Shown here one piece after another: positions 8,485 through 16,790 of a stretch of DNA of 44,616 bases. Where the stretch lies: the NCBI GenBank assembly GCA_937991965.1, contig CALKLP010000336.1, positions 1-44,616 of the forward strand, given 5' to 3'. Position 1 is the first letter of the stretch; each line of letters starts with the position of its first letter. The notes beneath the pieces were generated by a model. That model was given only the letters and a program-made list of their open reading frames with translations. It did not search any database and had not been told where the DNA came from. Both the position numbers and the translations under genes were made by a program. Source of the stretch: an uncultured Verrucomicrobiales bacterium. GTDB taxonomy: Bacteria > Verrucomicrobiota > Verrucomicrobiia > Verrucomicrobiales > Akkermansiaceae.

Positions 8485-9819
8485 ATGCTTAAGTCTATCG
8501 TTTGGGGAGTTTTGTTCATCGTCTTTGGTGCAGACGCGATAGCTGAGGAGAGCGAATATTACCTAGGAGGGATCCAAGTGAATGAGCCTGATCATGAGAA
8601 ATGGGTGTCTTCGCTCAAACATCATTGGATGAATACGGTCTCTGCGACTGTGTATGCGAACCATGGGGTGTGGAATTCATCCGAGTTGTATTTTAATCAA
8701 GAAGATCCTGGATTAGTGGCAGAGATCAAGGCTGCTAAGGCCGCGGGGTTGAAGGTGGTTTTTATCCCCAGAGTAGCGCTTGATAGTAAATTCCCAGAGA
8801 ATCAAAATCTGTGGCACGGAATGATTATGCCAAGGACGGATGAAGACTTGAGGGTATGGTTCAAGAACTATCAAAGGTATCTGTTCCAATGGGCGCGTGT
8901 TGCGGAAGAAGAGGGTGTAGATGTCTTCGGGGTCGGGAGTGAGTTAAAGGCACTGACGCATACGGTGCATGCCGAGGCAGAGGCGGTTATGAAGGAGATT
9001 AAGAGTTTTACGGATTGGTATGAAAGTTACCCAGAAAAGGTGATGTTAGCGGCAGGGAGCCAAGACATACTCAAAAGCCATTATGAGGTCGTCTTAGCGA
9101 CTAGTGAAGCATATCTCGAGTGGGCGGCGGAAACGTATTATAAGGCAGATCCATTCACGAGTGTAACACGCGTGCAGGAGCGAAGAGCTCTTCTTTACAC
9201 GCTGTGGGAGGAAACTATCGCAGGAGTGCGTGAGATTTTTTCTGGTAAACTTACTTATGCGGCTAACTTTGATACGTATCAGAATAATTCGCTCTGGAAG
9301 TTGCTCGATATCATGGGGATCAATGCGTATTTTCAGCTGAGGAAAGATCTCTCGCCACTACCGAGCAAGGAGCTTCAAGATACCTTAGATCAGGCGTGGA
9401 TCTCGAACTTTCATGATATTCGTCAGTTTAAAGAACGCAATGAGACACCTGATCAACCTCTTATTTTTACAGAGTTAGGCTATACCTATAAGGAAAACTC
9501 CAGTGTGGAGCCGTGGTCCTATGTAGGAAAGTCGATTGTGAAATCTGATGGAGAACCTCGGCTTATCGAATGGTCTACGCAGCCTCATAATTTCACAGAA
9601 AGGTTATATTGTCTGCAGGCGTTAAGGCATGCTGTAAATCAGCCTGCTAATAAGTTTTTCAGAGGCTTTCTTTACTGGAAATTCACGACACTAAAGCGGC
9701 ATGAGGAAATTGAGCCCTTCGCGATGCATATGGCGCCTGAGACGGTGGATCCAGCCATTACGACGCTGAAAGAAATGTTTGTGCCTACTCAGCGAGATAA
9801 GGCGGAGCCTGAAAACTAA
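8485..9819 (+). CDS. secreted glycoside hydrolase, GH113-like TIM barrel
   Basis: The ATG at 8485 gives a 444-residue protein with a clear signal peptide (hydrophobic core about 4-15, cleavage near ADAIA-EES). A TTG five codons earlier is possible but unneeded. The mature part resembles the GH113/'GTA TIM-barrel-like' glycosidases, a family including beta-1,4-mannanases. Repeated features are LGGIQVNEPDHEKW near the start, a beta-strand ending GVGSELKAL with a candidate acid/base Glu at about 153, and IFTELGYTYKENSSVEPW with a candidate nucleophile Glu at about 330. Substrate is not determinable. It precedes the DUF1611-racemase pair by 144 bases on the same strand, so co-expression is possible but not shown. 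Confidence 0.75.
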   Translation: MLKSIVWGVLFIVFGADAIAEESEYYLGGIQVNEPDHEKWVSSLKHHWMNTVSATVYANHGVWNSSELYFNQEDPGLVAEIKAAKAAGLKVVFIPRVALDSKFPENQNLWHGMIMPRTDEDLRVWFKNYQRYLFQWARVAEEEGVDVFGVGSELKALTHTVHAEAEAVMKEIKSFTDWYESYPEKVMLAAGSQDILKSHYEVVLATSEAYLEWAAETYYKADPFTSVTRVQERRALLYTLWEETIAGVREIFSGKLTYAANFDTYQNNSLWKLLDIMGINAYFQLRKDLSPLPSKELQDTLDQAWISNFHDIRQFKERNETPDQPLIFTELGYTYKENSSVEPWSYVGKSIVKSDGEPRLIEWSTQPHNFTERLYCLQALRHAVNQPANKFFRGFLYWKFTTLKRHEEIEPFAMHMAPETVDPAITTLKEMFVPTQRDKAEPEN

Positions 9820-9963
9820 ATGGGATTTAACTATCTATTGGGAAAAAGCATGTAATACTATGCTCTTACCAATTTTTATTTGTTGGCGGTTCTTTTACAG
9901 AATCAGGCGTTATTTCCTGACGGACCCTCAATTAGATTTTTTAAATTTGTTTGGAAAATCAAT

Positions 9964-11121
9964 ATGAATACATACACAGCAGCTCCGGGCGTCACCTTTT
10001 TCGACCAAAGCTTAGATACTCTAGAACCCGTTCCAGTCGTTAAAGCAGAAACCGCCATTGTTTACTGCGAGGGGTATTTCGGACAGATCGACGGTAAAAC
10101 AGCCAATGGGCTTGTTCGTCACTCAGAGAAATATAAAATCCTAGCGGTGATTGATAGTTCTCACAGCGGCAAAGACTCGGGAGAGGTGCTAGATGATCAT
10201 CCAAATGGAATTCCGGTTTACAATGACTTAGGGACGACCTTAGCACATTTAGGGAAGCTACCAGATTACTTCATCTTCGGGATCGCACCATCGACTGGAG
10301 AGCTCTTACCCGCGCAACGGCGCGTCATGCTCCGTGCGATCAAGTATGGGATGAATCTAGTGAACGGTCTACATGAGTTCCTGAATGATGATCCTGAATT
10401 TAGGGAAGCCAGCGAAAAGGCCAAGACCACGATTCGAGACGTGAGGCAACCTCCAGAAAAGAAAGATCTGAGGGTATTTAGCGGCAGAGTGGAAGAGATC
10501 GACTGCGTACGGATTGCTGTCATGGGCACGGATTGTGCGATTGGCAAACGCACCACGGCGAGCATTCTCGCTAAGGCCTTAAATGCGAAAGGGATAAAGA
10601 CAATTCTGGTCGGAACTGGACAGACGGGACTAATGCAAGGTGCTAAGTATGGAATGGCTCTAGATGCGGTTCCTTCTCAGTTCTGTGCGGGGGAGTTAGA
10701 AGGCGAAATTATTAAGGCGTATGAGACGGAGAACCCACAAGTTATCTTGATCGAAGGGCAGGGGGCGCTGAGTCACCCCGCGTATTCGACTTCTAGCTTT
10801 ATTCTGCGCGGTAGCTGTCCGCAAGGGGTGATCTTACAGCATGCTCCCGCTCGTAAGTCACGGTGTGACTTTGATCACATGCAAATGCCAAGTCCCGAGT
10901 CAGAGATCAATCTCATCGAGACGTTCTCGAAGACTAAGGTCATCGGCTTAACACTGAACCATGAACATATGAGTGATGAGGAGCTCGAGCTGAGAATTCA
11001 GGATTACACGGGGGAACTAAAAATCCCTGTCACAGACGCCCTGAAAAAGTCTTCCAAGTATCTGGTGCAGATGGTGATTTCCGCTTTCCCTCACTTAGAA
11101 GGTGGCGCTCATAATGAGTGA
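9964..11121 (+). CDS. DUF1611 family P-loop protein, DgcN-like
   Basis: This 385-residue protein matches the DUF1611 family. An N-terminal Rossmann-like domain (about 25-140, with IVYCEGYFGQIDGKTANGLVR and FIFGIAPSTGELLP) is followed by a P-loop NTPase-like domain (about 180-385). The Walker A motif is GTDCAIGKRTTAS at about 188-200, and ILIEGQGALSHPAYS lies at about 261-275. DgcN, a DUF1611 protein of marine bacteria, is described as acting in D-glutamate catabolism by N-acetylation; orthology here is inference. The ATG at 9964 is chosen because the upstream extension is low-complexity and unrelated. The stop overlaps the downstream racemase start by eight bases, so the two proteins are translationally coupled. 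Confidence 0.85.
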   Translation: MNTYTAAPGVTFFDQSLDTLEPVPVVKAETAIVYCEGYFGQIDGKTANGLVRHSEKYKILAVIDSSHSGKDSGEVLDDHPNGIPVYNDLGTTLAHLGKLPDYFIFGIAPSTGELLPAQRRVMLRAIKYGMNLVNGLHEFLNDDPEFREASEKAKTTIRDVRQPPEKKDLRVFSGRVEEIDCVRIAVMGTDCAIGKRTTASILAKALNAKGIKTILVGTGQTGLMQGAKYGMALDAVPSQFCAGELEGEIIKAYETENPQVILIEGQGALSHPAYSTSSFILRGSCPQGVILQHAPARKSRCDFDHMQMPSPESEINLIETFSKTKVIGLTLNHEHMSDEELELRIQDYTGELKIPVTDALKKSSKYLVQMVISAFPHLEGGAHNE

Positions 11122-12202
11122 GGATCACTTCCCGCGCTTAGAAATCGATCTTGATAAGGTTTTTCATAATGCTGCCCAGTTAGTTGCTCGACTGGGTGAG
11201 AGGGGGATATCTGTTACTGGCGTGACAAAGGCGACACTGGGGATGCCAGAAATCGCCAAGTCATGGATTCGCGCTGGGGTCTGTGGGTTAGGAGATTCCA
11301 GAGTAGAGAATATGCATGAGATGCAGAGCGCTGGGGTTGATTTGCCAATGTCACTGATTCGAACTCCCATGATCAGTCAAGTTCCTCAAGTGGTGCGCAT
11401 TGTTAGTACGAGTTTTAACACCGAGATTCAGGTGCTGCGTAGGCTCTCGGTCGAAGCTAAAAAGGCAGACTGCATGCACAAGGTCTTACTGATGGTGGAG
11501 CTGGGAGATCTGCGCGAAGGGATTATGCCGGATTTACTGGAGGGAATCGTTCGCGATACCTTATGCTTAGAGCACATCACCTTCACGGGGATTGGGACGA
11601 ACCTAGCCTGTAGGAGTGGGGTTTCCCCAGGTAATGATAATATGGGTCAGCTCTCTACTCTCGCAGATTCCTTAGATGCGAAGTTTGGATTCGTGATGAA
11701 AACCGTTTCAGGAGGGAATTCGGCGAATCTGGAATGGGCGCTCGATTCAACCCGCCTAGGCAGGGTGAATAATTTACGCTTGGGGGAATCAATGTTACTC
11801 GGTTGTGAACCACTGCATCGTCAGGTGATTGAAGGGCTTTATACCGATGCTTTCACCCTCATTGCAGAAGTGATTGAGCTTAACCGGAAGCCGTCCGAGC
11901 CATGGGGGAATCTGGCACAATCCGCCTTTGGAGAAGAGAAGGTGGCCCAGAATCAAGGCGAGATTACGCAAGCGATTTTAGCGATCGGGAGGCAAGACAT
12001 CGATCATGAAGGCCTTATCCCTCCCAAAGGAATCGAGATATTATCTGCCAGTAGCGACCACCTCGTTGTGCAAATTACTAAAGGTCATGGCTCGATCCAA
12101 GTAGGGCATCTCATGTCATTTCAACTGAATTACAGCGCCTTACTGCGTGCGATGACCTCTCCGTTTATTGAGAAAGTAACGCGAAGCAATTCCCCTAGCT
12201 AG
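11114..12202 (+). CDS. alanine/ornithine racemase-family PLP enzyme
   Basis: This 362-residue protein has the fold-type III PLP racemase pattern. It has LEIDLDKVFHNAAQLV at the N-terminus, the PLP lysine in GVTKATLG (K39), then GLGDSRVENMHEM, LLMVELGDLREGI, a GTNLACRSG segment, SGGNSANLEWAL and LRLGESMLLG near residue 230. These fit the 'alanine/ornithine racemase family' (YhfX/Orr-like) better than biosynthetic alanine racemase, because of the VELGDLREG and GES motifs. Substrate is unknown. The ATG at 11114 overlaps the DUF1611 stop, so the pair acts as a unit. A reasonable guess is racemisation of a D-amino acid substrate used by, or made for, the DUF1611 partner. Confidence 0.82.
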   Translation: MSEDHFPRLEIDLDKVFHNAAQLVARLGERGISVTGVTKATLGMPEIAKSWIRAGVCGLGDSRVENMHEMQSAGVDLPMSLIRTPMISQVPQVVRIVSTSFNTEIQVLRRLSVEAKKADCMHKVLLMVELGDLREGIMPDLLEGIVRDTLCLEHITFTGIGTNLACRSGVSPGNDNMGQLSTLADSLDAKFGFVMKTVSGGNSANLEWALDSTRLGRVNNLRLGESMLLGCEPLHRQVIEGLYTDAFTLIAEVIELNRKPSEPWGNLAQSAFGEEKVAQNQGEITQAILAIGRQDIDHEGLIPPKGIEILSASSDHLVVQITKGHGSIQVGHLMSFQLNYSALLRAMTSPFIEKVTRSNSPS

Positions 12203-12243
12203 ATGATCGAGGCCAAGATATTACAGTTTTCAGGTTGCAAAAA

Positions 12244-12269
12244 GGTTACTTTTGGAGTAAAAAATAACC
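12244..12269 (+). promoter_or_regulatory. candidate operator upstream of the antitoxin
   Basis: An imperfect 26-base palindrome ends directly at the antitoxin ATG. GGTTA (12244-12248) pairs with TAACC (12265-12269) and TTTT with AAAA, nine of thirteen symmetric positions matching. It contains the likely SD GGAG at 12254-12257. VapB and FitA-type antitoxins autorepress by binding palindromes like this, so an autoregulatory site that also occludes the ribosome site is plausible. This is inferred from symmetry only. Confidence 0.45.
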
Positions 12270-12572
12270 ATGAGTGTTGCAATAACATTAAAATCTATCC
12301 CAGATGAGATGATGGAGTCCTTCCGTTCGATAGCGAAGGAGAACCATCGCAGTGTGAGTGGGGAGATTATGTATCGCCTTAAAAAGAGCTTGGCTGCGGA
12401 TGCTGAAGTCGCCCACATAACTGAAGGTTGCGTGAGGGAAGATGCTGGGATTATCGCGGATGAGTGGGAAAAGATCGGGGGTGGCTGGATCTCGGATTCA
12501 TCGATAGAAGACGAAATCGCAGAAATATATAGTGTGCGTTCTTTGGGGCGTGATGAAGACCTTTCCCTCTAG
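12270..12572 (+). CDS. ribbon-helix-helix antitoxin (VapB/FitA-like)
   Basis: This 100-residue protein begins with an Arc/FitA-like ribbon-helix-helix motif: a beta strand (VAITLKSIPDEMMESFRSIA) followed by helices around HRSVSGEIMYRLKKSL (about residues 29-44). The C-terminal half is acidic and probably disordered, and would wrap the toxin. It lies 20 bases upstream of a PIN-domain gene on the same strand, the classic type II antitoxin-toxin order. A palindrome lies over its start. The family call is secure as an RHH antitoxin; the VapB or FitA subtype is less certain. Confidence 0.83.
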   Translation: MSVAITLKSIPDEMMESFRSIAKENHRSVSGEIMYRLKKSLAADAEVAHITEGCVREDAGIIADEWEKIGGGWISDSSIEDEIAEIYSVRSLGRDEDLSL

Positions 12573-12592
12573 ATTACGGTGTTTAAAGTGAG

Positions 12593-12994
12593 ATGAAGGG
12601 GTATTTATTAGATACAGACACGTGTATTGAGATTTTACGTGGGAATGAGCAGGTGATTCGTCGGCGTCGCGGGTGTTACCTAGAGGTGGTGACGAGTGAA
12701 ATTACCGCGAGCGAGCTCTACTTCGGAGCTGCAAATTCGAAGGATCCAGCGCATAATAAGCGACAGGTAGATGCCTTTCTGCGAACGATGAAAGTCGTCC
12801 CGATTGGTAAACATGGGGCGCAATTCTTCGGGGCATTTAAGGCGCAGTTTAAGCGGGAAGGGCAGCTTATTCCAGATGCAGACCTCTGGATCGGTTCGAT
12901 ATCACGTGCTTTACGACTCACTCTCGTCACAGGAAACAGCAAGCACCTGCGCCGTATCCCAAAGGTGAAGATCGAGGATTGGATAAGAGCGTGA
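12593..12994 (+). CDS. vapC: PIN-domain ribonuclease toxin (VapC-like)
   Basis: This 133-residue protein has the PIN-domain layout. The N-terminal LLDTDTCIEIL carries the first acidic residues (D7, D9), a conserved Glu lies in VTSEITASELYFG (about residues 35-47), and the C-terminal acidic cluster is in LIPDADLWIGSISRAL (about 98-113) followed by LVTGNSKHLRRIP. These residues bind Mg2+ in VapC RNases, which typically cleave initiator tRNA or rRNA. It pairs with the RHH antitoxin immediately upstream. A weak purine-rich ribosome site precedes the ATG. Confidence 0.87.
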   Translation: MKGYLLDTDTCIEILRGNEQVIRRRRGCYLEVVTSEITASELYFGAANSKDPAHNKRQVDAFLRTMKVVPIGKHGAQFFGAFKAQFKREGQLIPDADLWIGSISRALRLTLVTGNSKHLRRIPKVKIEDWIRA

Positions 12995-13121
12995 GTAGTT
13001 ATATTGGCGCTTCTTTTTTGATTCTTTATTCATGCGCTAGCTCGTTTATTTTCAACAGTTAATCCTGTTTATGCATTATACGTTGATCCACGCATGGGCG
13101 TAATGCTCTGCTAAGTAAACT

Positions 13122-13159
13122 ATTAACCCTCAGTCAAACAAGTTGAACCGAGGGTTAAT
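13122..13159. terminator. inverted repeat between vapC and tRNA-Ser
   Basis: ATTAACCCTC at 13122-13131 pairs perfectly with GAGGGTTAAT at 13150-13159 across an 18-base loop. It sits between the converging vapC and tRNA-Ser(UGA). No long U tract follows in either direction, so I call it a terminator-like hairpin only. It may end the tRNA transcript, whose 3' end lies eight bases away. Confidence 0.45.
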
Positions 13160-13166
13160 GAAAAAG

Positions 13167-13256
13167 TGGCGGAGGGTCAGGGATTCGAACCCTGGATAGG
13201 GGTAAACCTATGCCGGTTTTCAAGACCGGTGCATTCAACCGCTCTGCCAACCCTCC
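13167..13256 (-). tRNA. tRNA-Ser (anticodon UGA)
   Basis: Read on the minus strand, the 90-base sequence folds as a class II (long variable arm) tRNA. The acceptor stem GGAGGGT pairs with ACCCTCC, followed by discriminator G and an encoded CCA (13169-13167). The anticodon arm is ACCGG-TCTTGAAAA-CCGG with loop CTTGAAA, giving anticodon TGA (Ser, UCA codons). The T arm has the GGTTCGAATCC core. The long variable arm supports serine. Confidence 0.97.
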
Positions 13257-13340
13257 GCGTTGGGCGAAAAGTATTAAACAAGGGATTTTGGTTATGCAAG
13301 AAAACTATGGAATATTTTTTTTGCACTGTTACAAGGCGCT

Positions 13341-14453
13341 ATGAATATTCTTCTGGCTTGTGATAAATTCAAGGGATCTCTCAGTGCTCACGAAGTTAAT
13401 GAGGCTGTGAAAACAGGGTTTGCGCGTGTCTTCCCGGAGGCTAGATATGCGAATTGTGTCATTGCTGATGGGGGCGAGGGATTCGTGCAGGCTTTGGTCA
13501 AAGCTGCTGGGGGGGAGATTCGCACCAGTAGGGTAGAGGACGCTCTAGGCCGAGAAGTTTCTGCAGAATGGGGGCTGATTCCGCACGGTGATCATGCCAA
13601 GGCGGCGGTGATCGAGATGTCCGCGGCTTCTGGGCTGTGGAGGATTGCAGATGGCGAGCGTGATATCATGTCGGCTTCAAGCTATGGAACGGGGCAGCTA
13701 ATCAAGGCGGCCTTGGAAATCGCGGAGATAGAGCATATTTATCTCGGGCTCGGTGGCAGCGCGACGAATGATGGCGGTACTGGCATGGCGCAGGCTCTCG
13801 GCGTGCAGTTCTATGCCGATGAAACCTTGATCGTGGAGCGTATGTCTCCGCGTTGGTTGGACAAAGTGACGCGAATTGATCGATCTCCGCGAATTCAACT
13901 GAAGTCAATAACGGTGGCGTGCGATGTGAATAATCCACTTTGTGGTGAGGAGGGAGCTTCAGCCATTTTTGGTCCACAAAAGGGAGCGAGTCCAGAGCAA
14001 GTAACTGTTCTCGATAAGTATCTAGAGCAGCTCAGTGAACTTGCTGGTGCGGATCAGGCAGAATTCCCTGGGGCAGGCGCTGCAGGTGGGATGGGCTTTG
14101 GACTCTTGACTTTTGCGGGGGCGCAGCTTGTTTCTGGTTTTGACCTGGTCGCAGATGCGATTCAGCTAAAGGCGCAAGTTGAGCGAGCGGATTTGATTAT
14201 CACGGGCGAGGGGAAACTGGACACTCAGAGTTTAGCGGGAAAAGGTCCGATCGGAGTAGCGAAGTTGGCACGTGACTTAGGTAAACCGTGCCTAGCGATT
14301 GCGGGTGGGATGGATGAGTCTGTGGATTGGGCTCCTTACTTTCGTGACCATGCGTGCCTAGCAGAGATGGCACTTCCTCTGGCTGACCTGATCGCCAATG
14401 CCGAAAAATATCTGATCGCCACCGCGGAAAATCTCGCGAAGCGTGCTTTGTAA
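13341..14453 (+). CDS. glycerate kinase, GlxK/GarK family
   Basis: This 370-residue protein begins MNILLACDKFKGSLSAHEV and carries VIADGGEGFVQALVKAAGG (about residues 41-59) and YLGLGGSATNDGGTGMAQAL (about 134-153). It also has the GEGKLDTQSLAGKGPIGVA stretch near 292. These are the conserved motifs of the glycerate kinase family I, which phosphorylates D-glycerate to 2-phosphoglycerate using ATP. The position just upstream of a FucP-type sugar permease suggests a sugar-acid or photorespiratory-type use, but the 170-base gap argues against a single operon. A short AAGG ribosome site precedes the ATG. Confidence 0.93.
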   Translation: MNILLACDKFKGSLSAHEVNEAVKTGFARVFPEARYANCVIADGGEGFVQALVKAAGGEIRTSRVEDALGREVSAEWGLIPHGDHAKAAVIEMSAASGLWRIADGERDIMSASSYGTGQLIKAALEIAEIEHIYLGLGGSATNDGGTGMAQALGVQFYADETLIVERMSPRWLDKVTRIDRSPRIQLKSITVACDVNNPLCGEEGASAIFGPQKGASPEQVTVLDKYLEQLSELAGADQAEFPGAGAAGGMGFGLLTFAGAQLVSGFDLVADAIQLKAQVERADLIITGEGKLDTQSLAGKGPIGVAKLARDLGKPCLAIAGGMDESVDWAPYFRDHACLAEMALPLADLIANAEKYLIATAENLAKRAL

Positions 14454-14623
14454 AGTTTAATAAAATTCGTAATTTTGCACGTTACACATAATCTTGAATT
14501 GATATGTAAATCGGTTCGCTCGGTGTTGAGAAAGTTCTTGTCATCGTCTTGCACCATTGTTTAATCATTATTCATCTATGATTTTTCAATTCATAAAATC
14601 GTAGGAACATAACACACAATCCA

Positions 14624-16099
14624 ATGTCAGATTCAAAACCAGCGGTAGTACCAAAGAAGTTTATCCTTCCCTTCATCCTCGTAACCACGCTTTTCGCGCT
14701 TTGGGGATTCGCCAATGATATCACTAACCCACTTGTAGCGGTATTCAAAGACGTATTCGTTATCGATAATAAGCAAAGTACATGGGTGCAAATGGCATTC
14801 TATGGAGGATATGCCACTATGGCTATTCCCGCCGCTCTCTTTATCCGTAAGTTTTCCTACAAAACTGGGATTCTCATTGGCTTGGGGTTATATGCGATTG
14901 GAGCTTTTATTTCTATTCCTGCTGCTGCCGGAGCTAACTTTAATCTCTTTATTGTCTCGCTTTACGTTATTACGTTTGGGCTGGCATTCCTTGAGACAAC
15001 GGCAAACCCATATATTCTCTCAATGGGTGATTCGAAAACCTCTACTCTTCGTCTTAACCTTGCTCAGGCTTTCAACCCGATCGGATCTATCACTGGAATG
15101 ATCATCGCAGGAACTGTGATTCTCTCTACGATTCAGGTGGAAGATTTTAAAGCTGACGTCGGGACTGCGCTTGCTGACAAGAATCCAGCAGTTGCTAAAG
15201 TATCGGAGCACAAAATCCTTCCTTTCCTTAAATCTAAACCGCGTGAGGTTAAGGGAGATGCCAATGTCCTCTCCTACGTTGCAGGCCTTTCTGACGCGGG
15301 AGATGTGAATACGGCACTGGCTGATTTCAAGAATGGAGTAATCCCTACATACCAAGGTCAGAGTCATGCTGAATTCCAAAAGACAGACCTTAAAACGGTT
15401 TCTATGCCTTATGTTGTCATTGGGTGTGTTGTTGTCGTGATGTTCCTAGTCTTCCTCTTTATGAAGATGCCGGATACGGCTAAGCAGGATGACCAAGCTG
15501 AGGACCCATTTGGCAAAGTGCTCGGACGTCTTCTAGGTAACCCACGTTACGTCGGTGGTGTGATTGCACAGATCTTCTACGTTGGAGCTCAAATCATGGT
15601 CTGGACTTTCATTATTCAATATGCGGAAAACGAGCTGGGAATTGATAAGGCGACTGCGCAGAACCACAATATTGCAGCGATGGTTCTCTTCCTTACGTGT
15701 CGCTTCCTCTTTACAGCGGTTCTTAAGTTCGTTTCGCCCGGGGCTCTTCTCTTAGTCCTCAGTATTGCCGCGGTTTTAGCGACTCTCGGCGCGATTCACC
15801 TCCAAGGTATGACCGGACTCTACAGTCTTGTGCTTGTCTCAGTCTTCATGTCAGTGATGTTCCCAACGATCTATGGTCTTGCTCTCGGTGGAACAGGTAG
15901 TGACGCTAAGCTCGGCTCAGCAGGTCTGATTCTTGCGATTGTTGGTGGTGCTGTTATGCCTCGTCTCCAAGCTCAGATCATGGACATGGATGGCTTTATG
16001 GGGGTTAGTGCTACTCGAGGATCCTTCTACCTTCCAGTGCTTTGTTTCATCGTAATTAGTCTTTATGGGATTCTTTGCTTCAAGAAGAAAGAGGCGTAA
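14624..16099 (+). CDS. FucP-type sugar:H+ symporter (MFS)
   Basis: This 491-residue major facilitator protein has about 12 membrane segments and a large hydrophilic central loop (about residues 180-255). The N-terminal half carries LFALWGFANDITNPLVAVFK and AFYGGYATMAIPAALFIRKFSYKTGI, and GLAFLETTANPYILSMG near 120. The latter two are hallmarks of the L-fucose/glucose/galactose permease group (FucP, GluP). Substrate cannot be assigned. The extended central loop is unusual in length for FucP but common in environmental homologues. An intrinsic terminator follows 25 bases after the stop. Confidence 0.9.
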   Translation: MSDSKPAVVPKKFILPFILVTTLFALWGFANDITNPLVAVFKDVFVIDNKQSTWVQMAFYGGYATMAIPAALFIRKFSYKTGILIGLGLYAIGAFISIPAAAGANFNLFIVSLYVITFGLAFLETTANPYILSMGDSKTSTLRLNLAQAFNPIGSITGMIIAGTVILSTIQVEDFKADVGTALADKNPAVAKVSEHKILPFLKSKPREVKGDANVLSYVAGLSDAGDVNTALADFKNGVIPTYQGQSHAEFQKTDLKTVSMPYVVIGCVVVVMFLVFLFMKMPDTAKQDDQAEDPFGKVLGRLLGNPRYVGGVIAQIFYVGAQIMVWTFIIQYAENELGIDKATAQNHNIAAMVLFLTCRFLFTAVLKFVSPGALLLVLSIAAVLATLGAIHLQGMTGLYSLVLVSVFMSVMFPTIYGLALGGTGSDAKLGSAGLILAIVGGAVMPRLQAQIMDMDGFMGVSATRGSFYLPVLCFIVISLYGILCFKKKEA

Positions 16100-16125
16100 T
16101 CTGTAGAGATTTTCCTTTTCAAAGC

Positions 16126-16158
16126 GCTCCGATTGCCTCAGGTGATCGGAGCTTTTTT
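16126..16158 (+). terminator. intrinsic terminator after the sugar permease
   Basis: GCTCCGAT (16126-16133) pairs perfectly with ATCGGAGC (16145-16152) over an 11-base loop and is followed directly by six T (16153-16158). It ends the permease transcript. Its 3' arm includes the GGAG (16148-16151) that is also the best ribosome site of the next gene, whose ATG is seven bases later. Confidence 0.85.
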
Positions 16159-16689
16159 ATGCCTACGCCAGAGATAGATTTCGATTCGATTAAGGACCGT
16201 GCTCATAGTGAGTGGGTCGAGGTCCGCCATTCTGAGATTCATGGGAGTGGCGTGTTTGCGGCTAAGGATATCCCTAATGAGACGCGCATTATGGAGTATC
16301 TGGGTGAGCACATCGATAAGGAAGAGAGTGAACGTCGCGCTTGGGCGCAGATGGATCGGGCGAAGGAAACAGGGGAGGCTGGAGTCTTTATTTTCACCCT
16401 TGATGAGGAGTGGGATATCGACGGTGGCTTTGAGTGGAATACAGCGCGGCTCATTAATCACTCTTGTGCGCCCAACTGTGAGAGCTGGGTAGAGGAAGAT
16501 CAGATTTACGTCTATGCTCTGCGTGATATCAAGAAGGGGGAGGAACTCGTCTTTAACTACGGGTTTGAGGCTGATACTTATGAGGATCACCCTTGCCGTT
16601 GTGGATCAGAACGCTGCGTTGGATACATCGTGGTAGAAGAGGAGTGGGATAAGCTTGCGCAACTGATTGCGGAGAAGGAGATGGGATAA
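16159..16689 (+). CDS. SET-domain protein methyltransferase
   Basis: This 176-residue protein is almost entirely a SET domain with a post-SET tail. HGSGVFAAKDIPNETRI (29-45) is the AdoMet-binding start, RLINHSCAPNCES (97-109) is the pseudoknot/NHSC motif, and EELVFNYGFE (128-137) is the catalytic ELxxNY/DY-type motif. A Cys-rich post-SET signature CRCGSERCVG (146-155, C146, C148, C153) follows. SET enzymes methylate lysines on proteins; a bacterial substrate is not evident. The longer frame from 16075 overlaps the permease and is rejected. The ATG at 16159 directly follows the terminator, whose stem holds the ribosome site. Eukaryote-like transfer is possible but unproven. Confidence 0.88.
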   Translation: MPTPEIDFDSIKDRAHSEWVEVRHSEIHGSGVFAAKDIPNETRIMEYLGEHIDKEESERRAWAQMDRAKETGEAGVFIFTLDEEWDIDGGFEWNTARLINHSCAPNCESWVEEDQIYVYALRDIKKGEELVFNYGFEADTYEDHPCRCGSERCVGYIVVEEEWDKLAQLIAEKEMG

Positions 16690-16790
16690 ACGCATTCGAG
16701 ACTTTTCAAGACCTGCCTGCATGGGGAGGAGGTAAGGAAATAGAGAGAACAGTTGTTTTCTTCTGGATCGTGTTTTACTAAGTTAAGACC

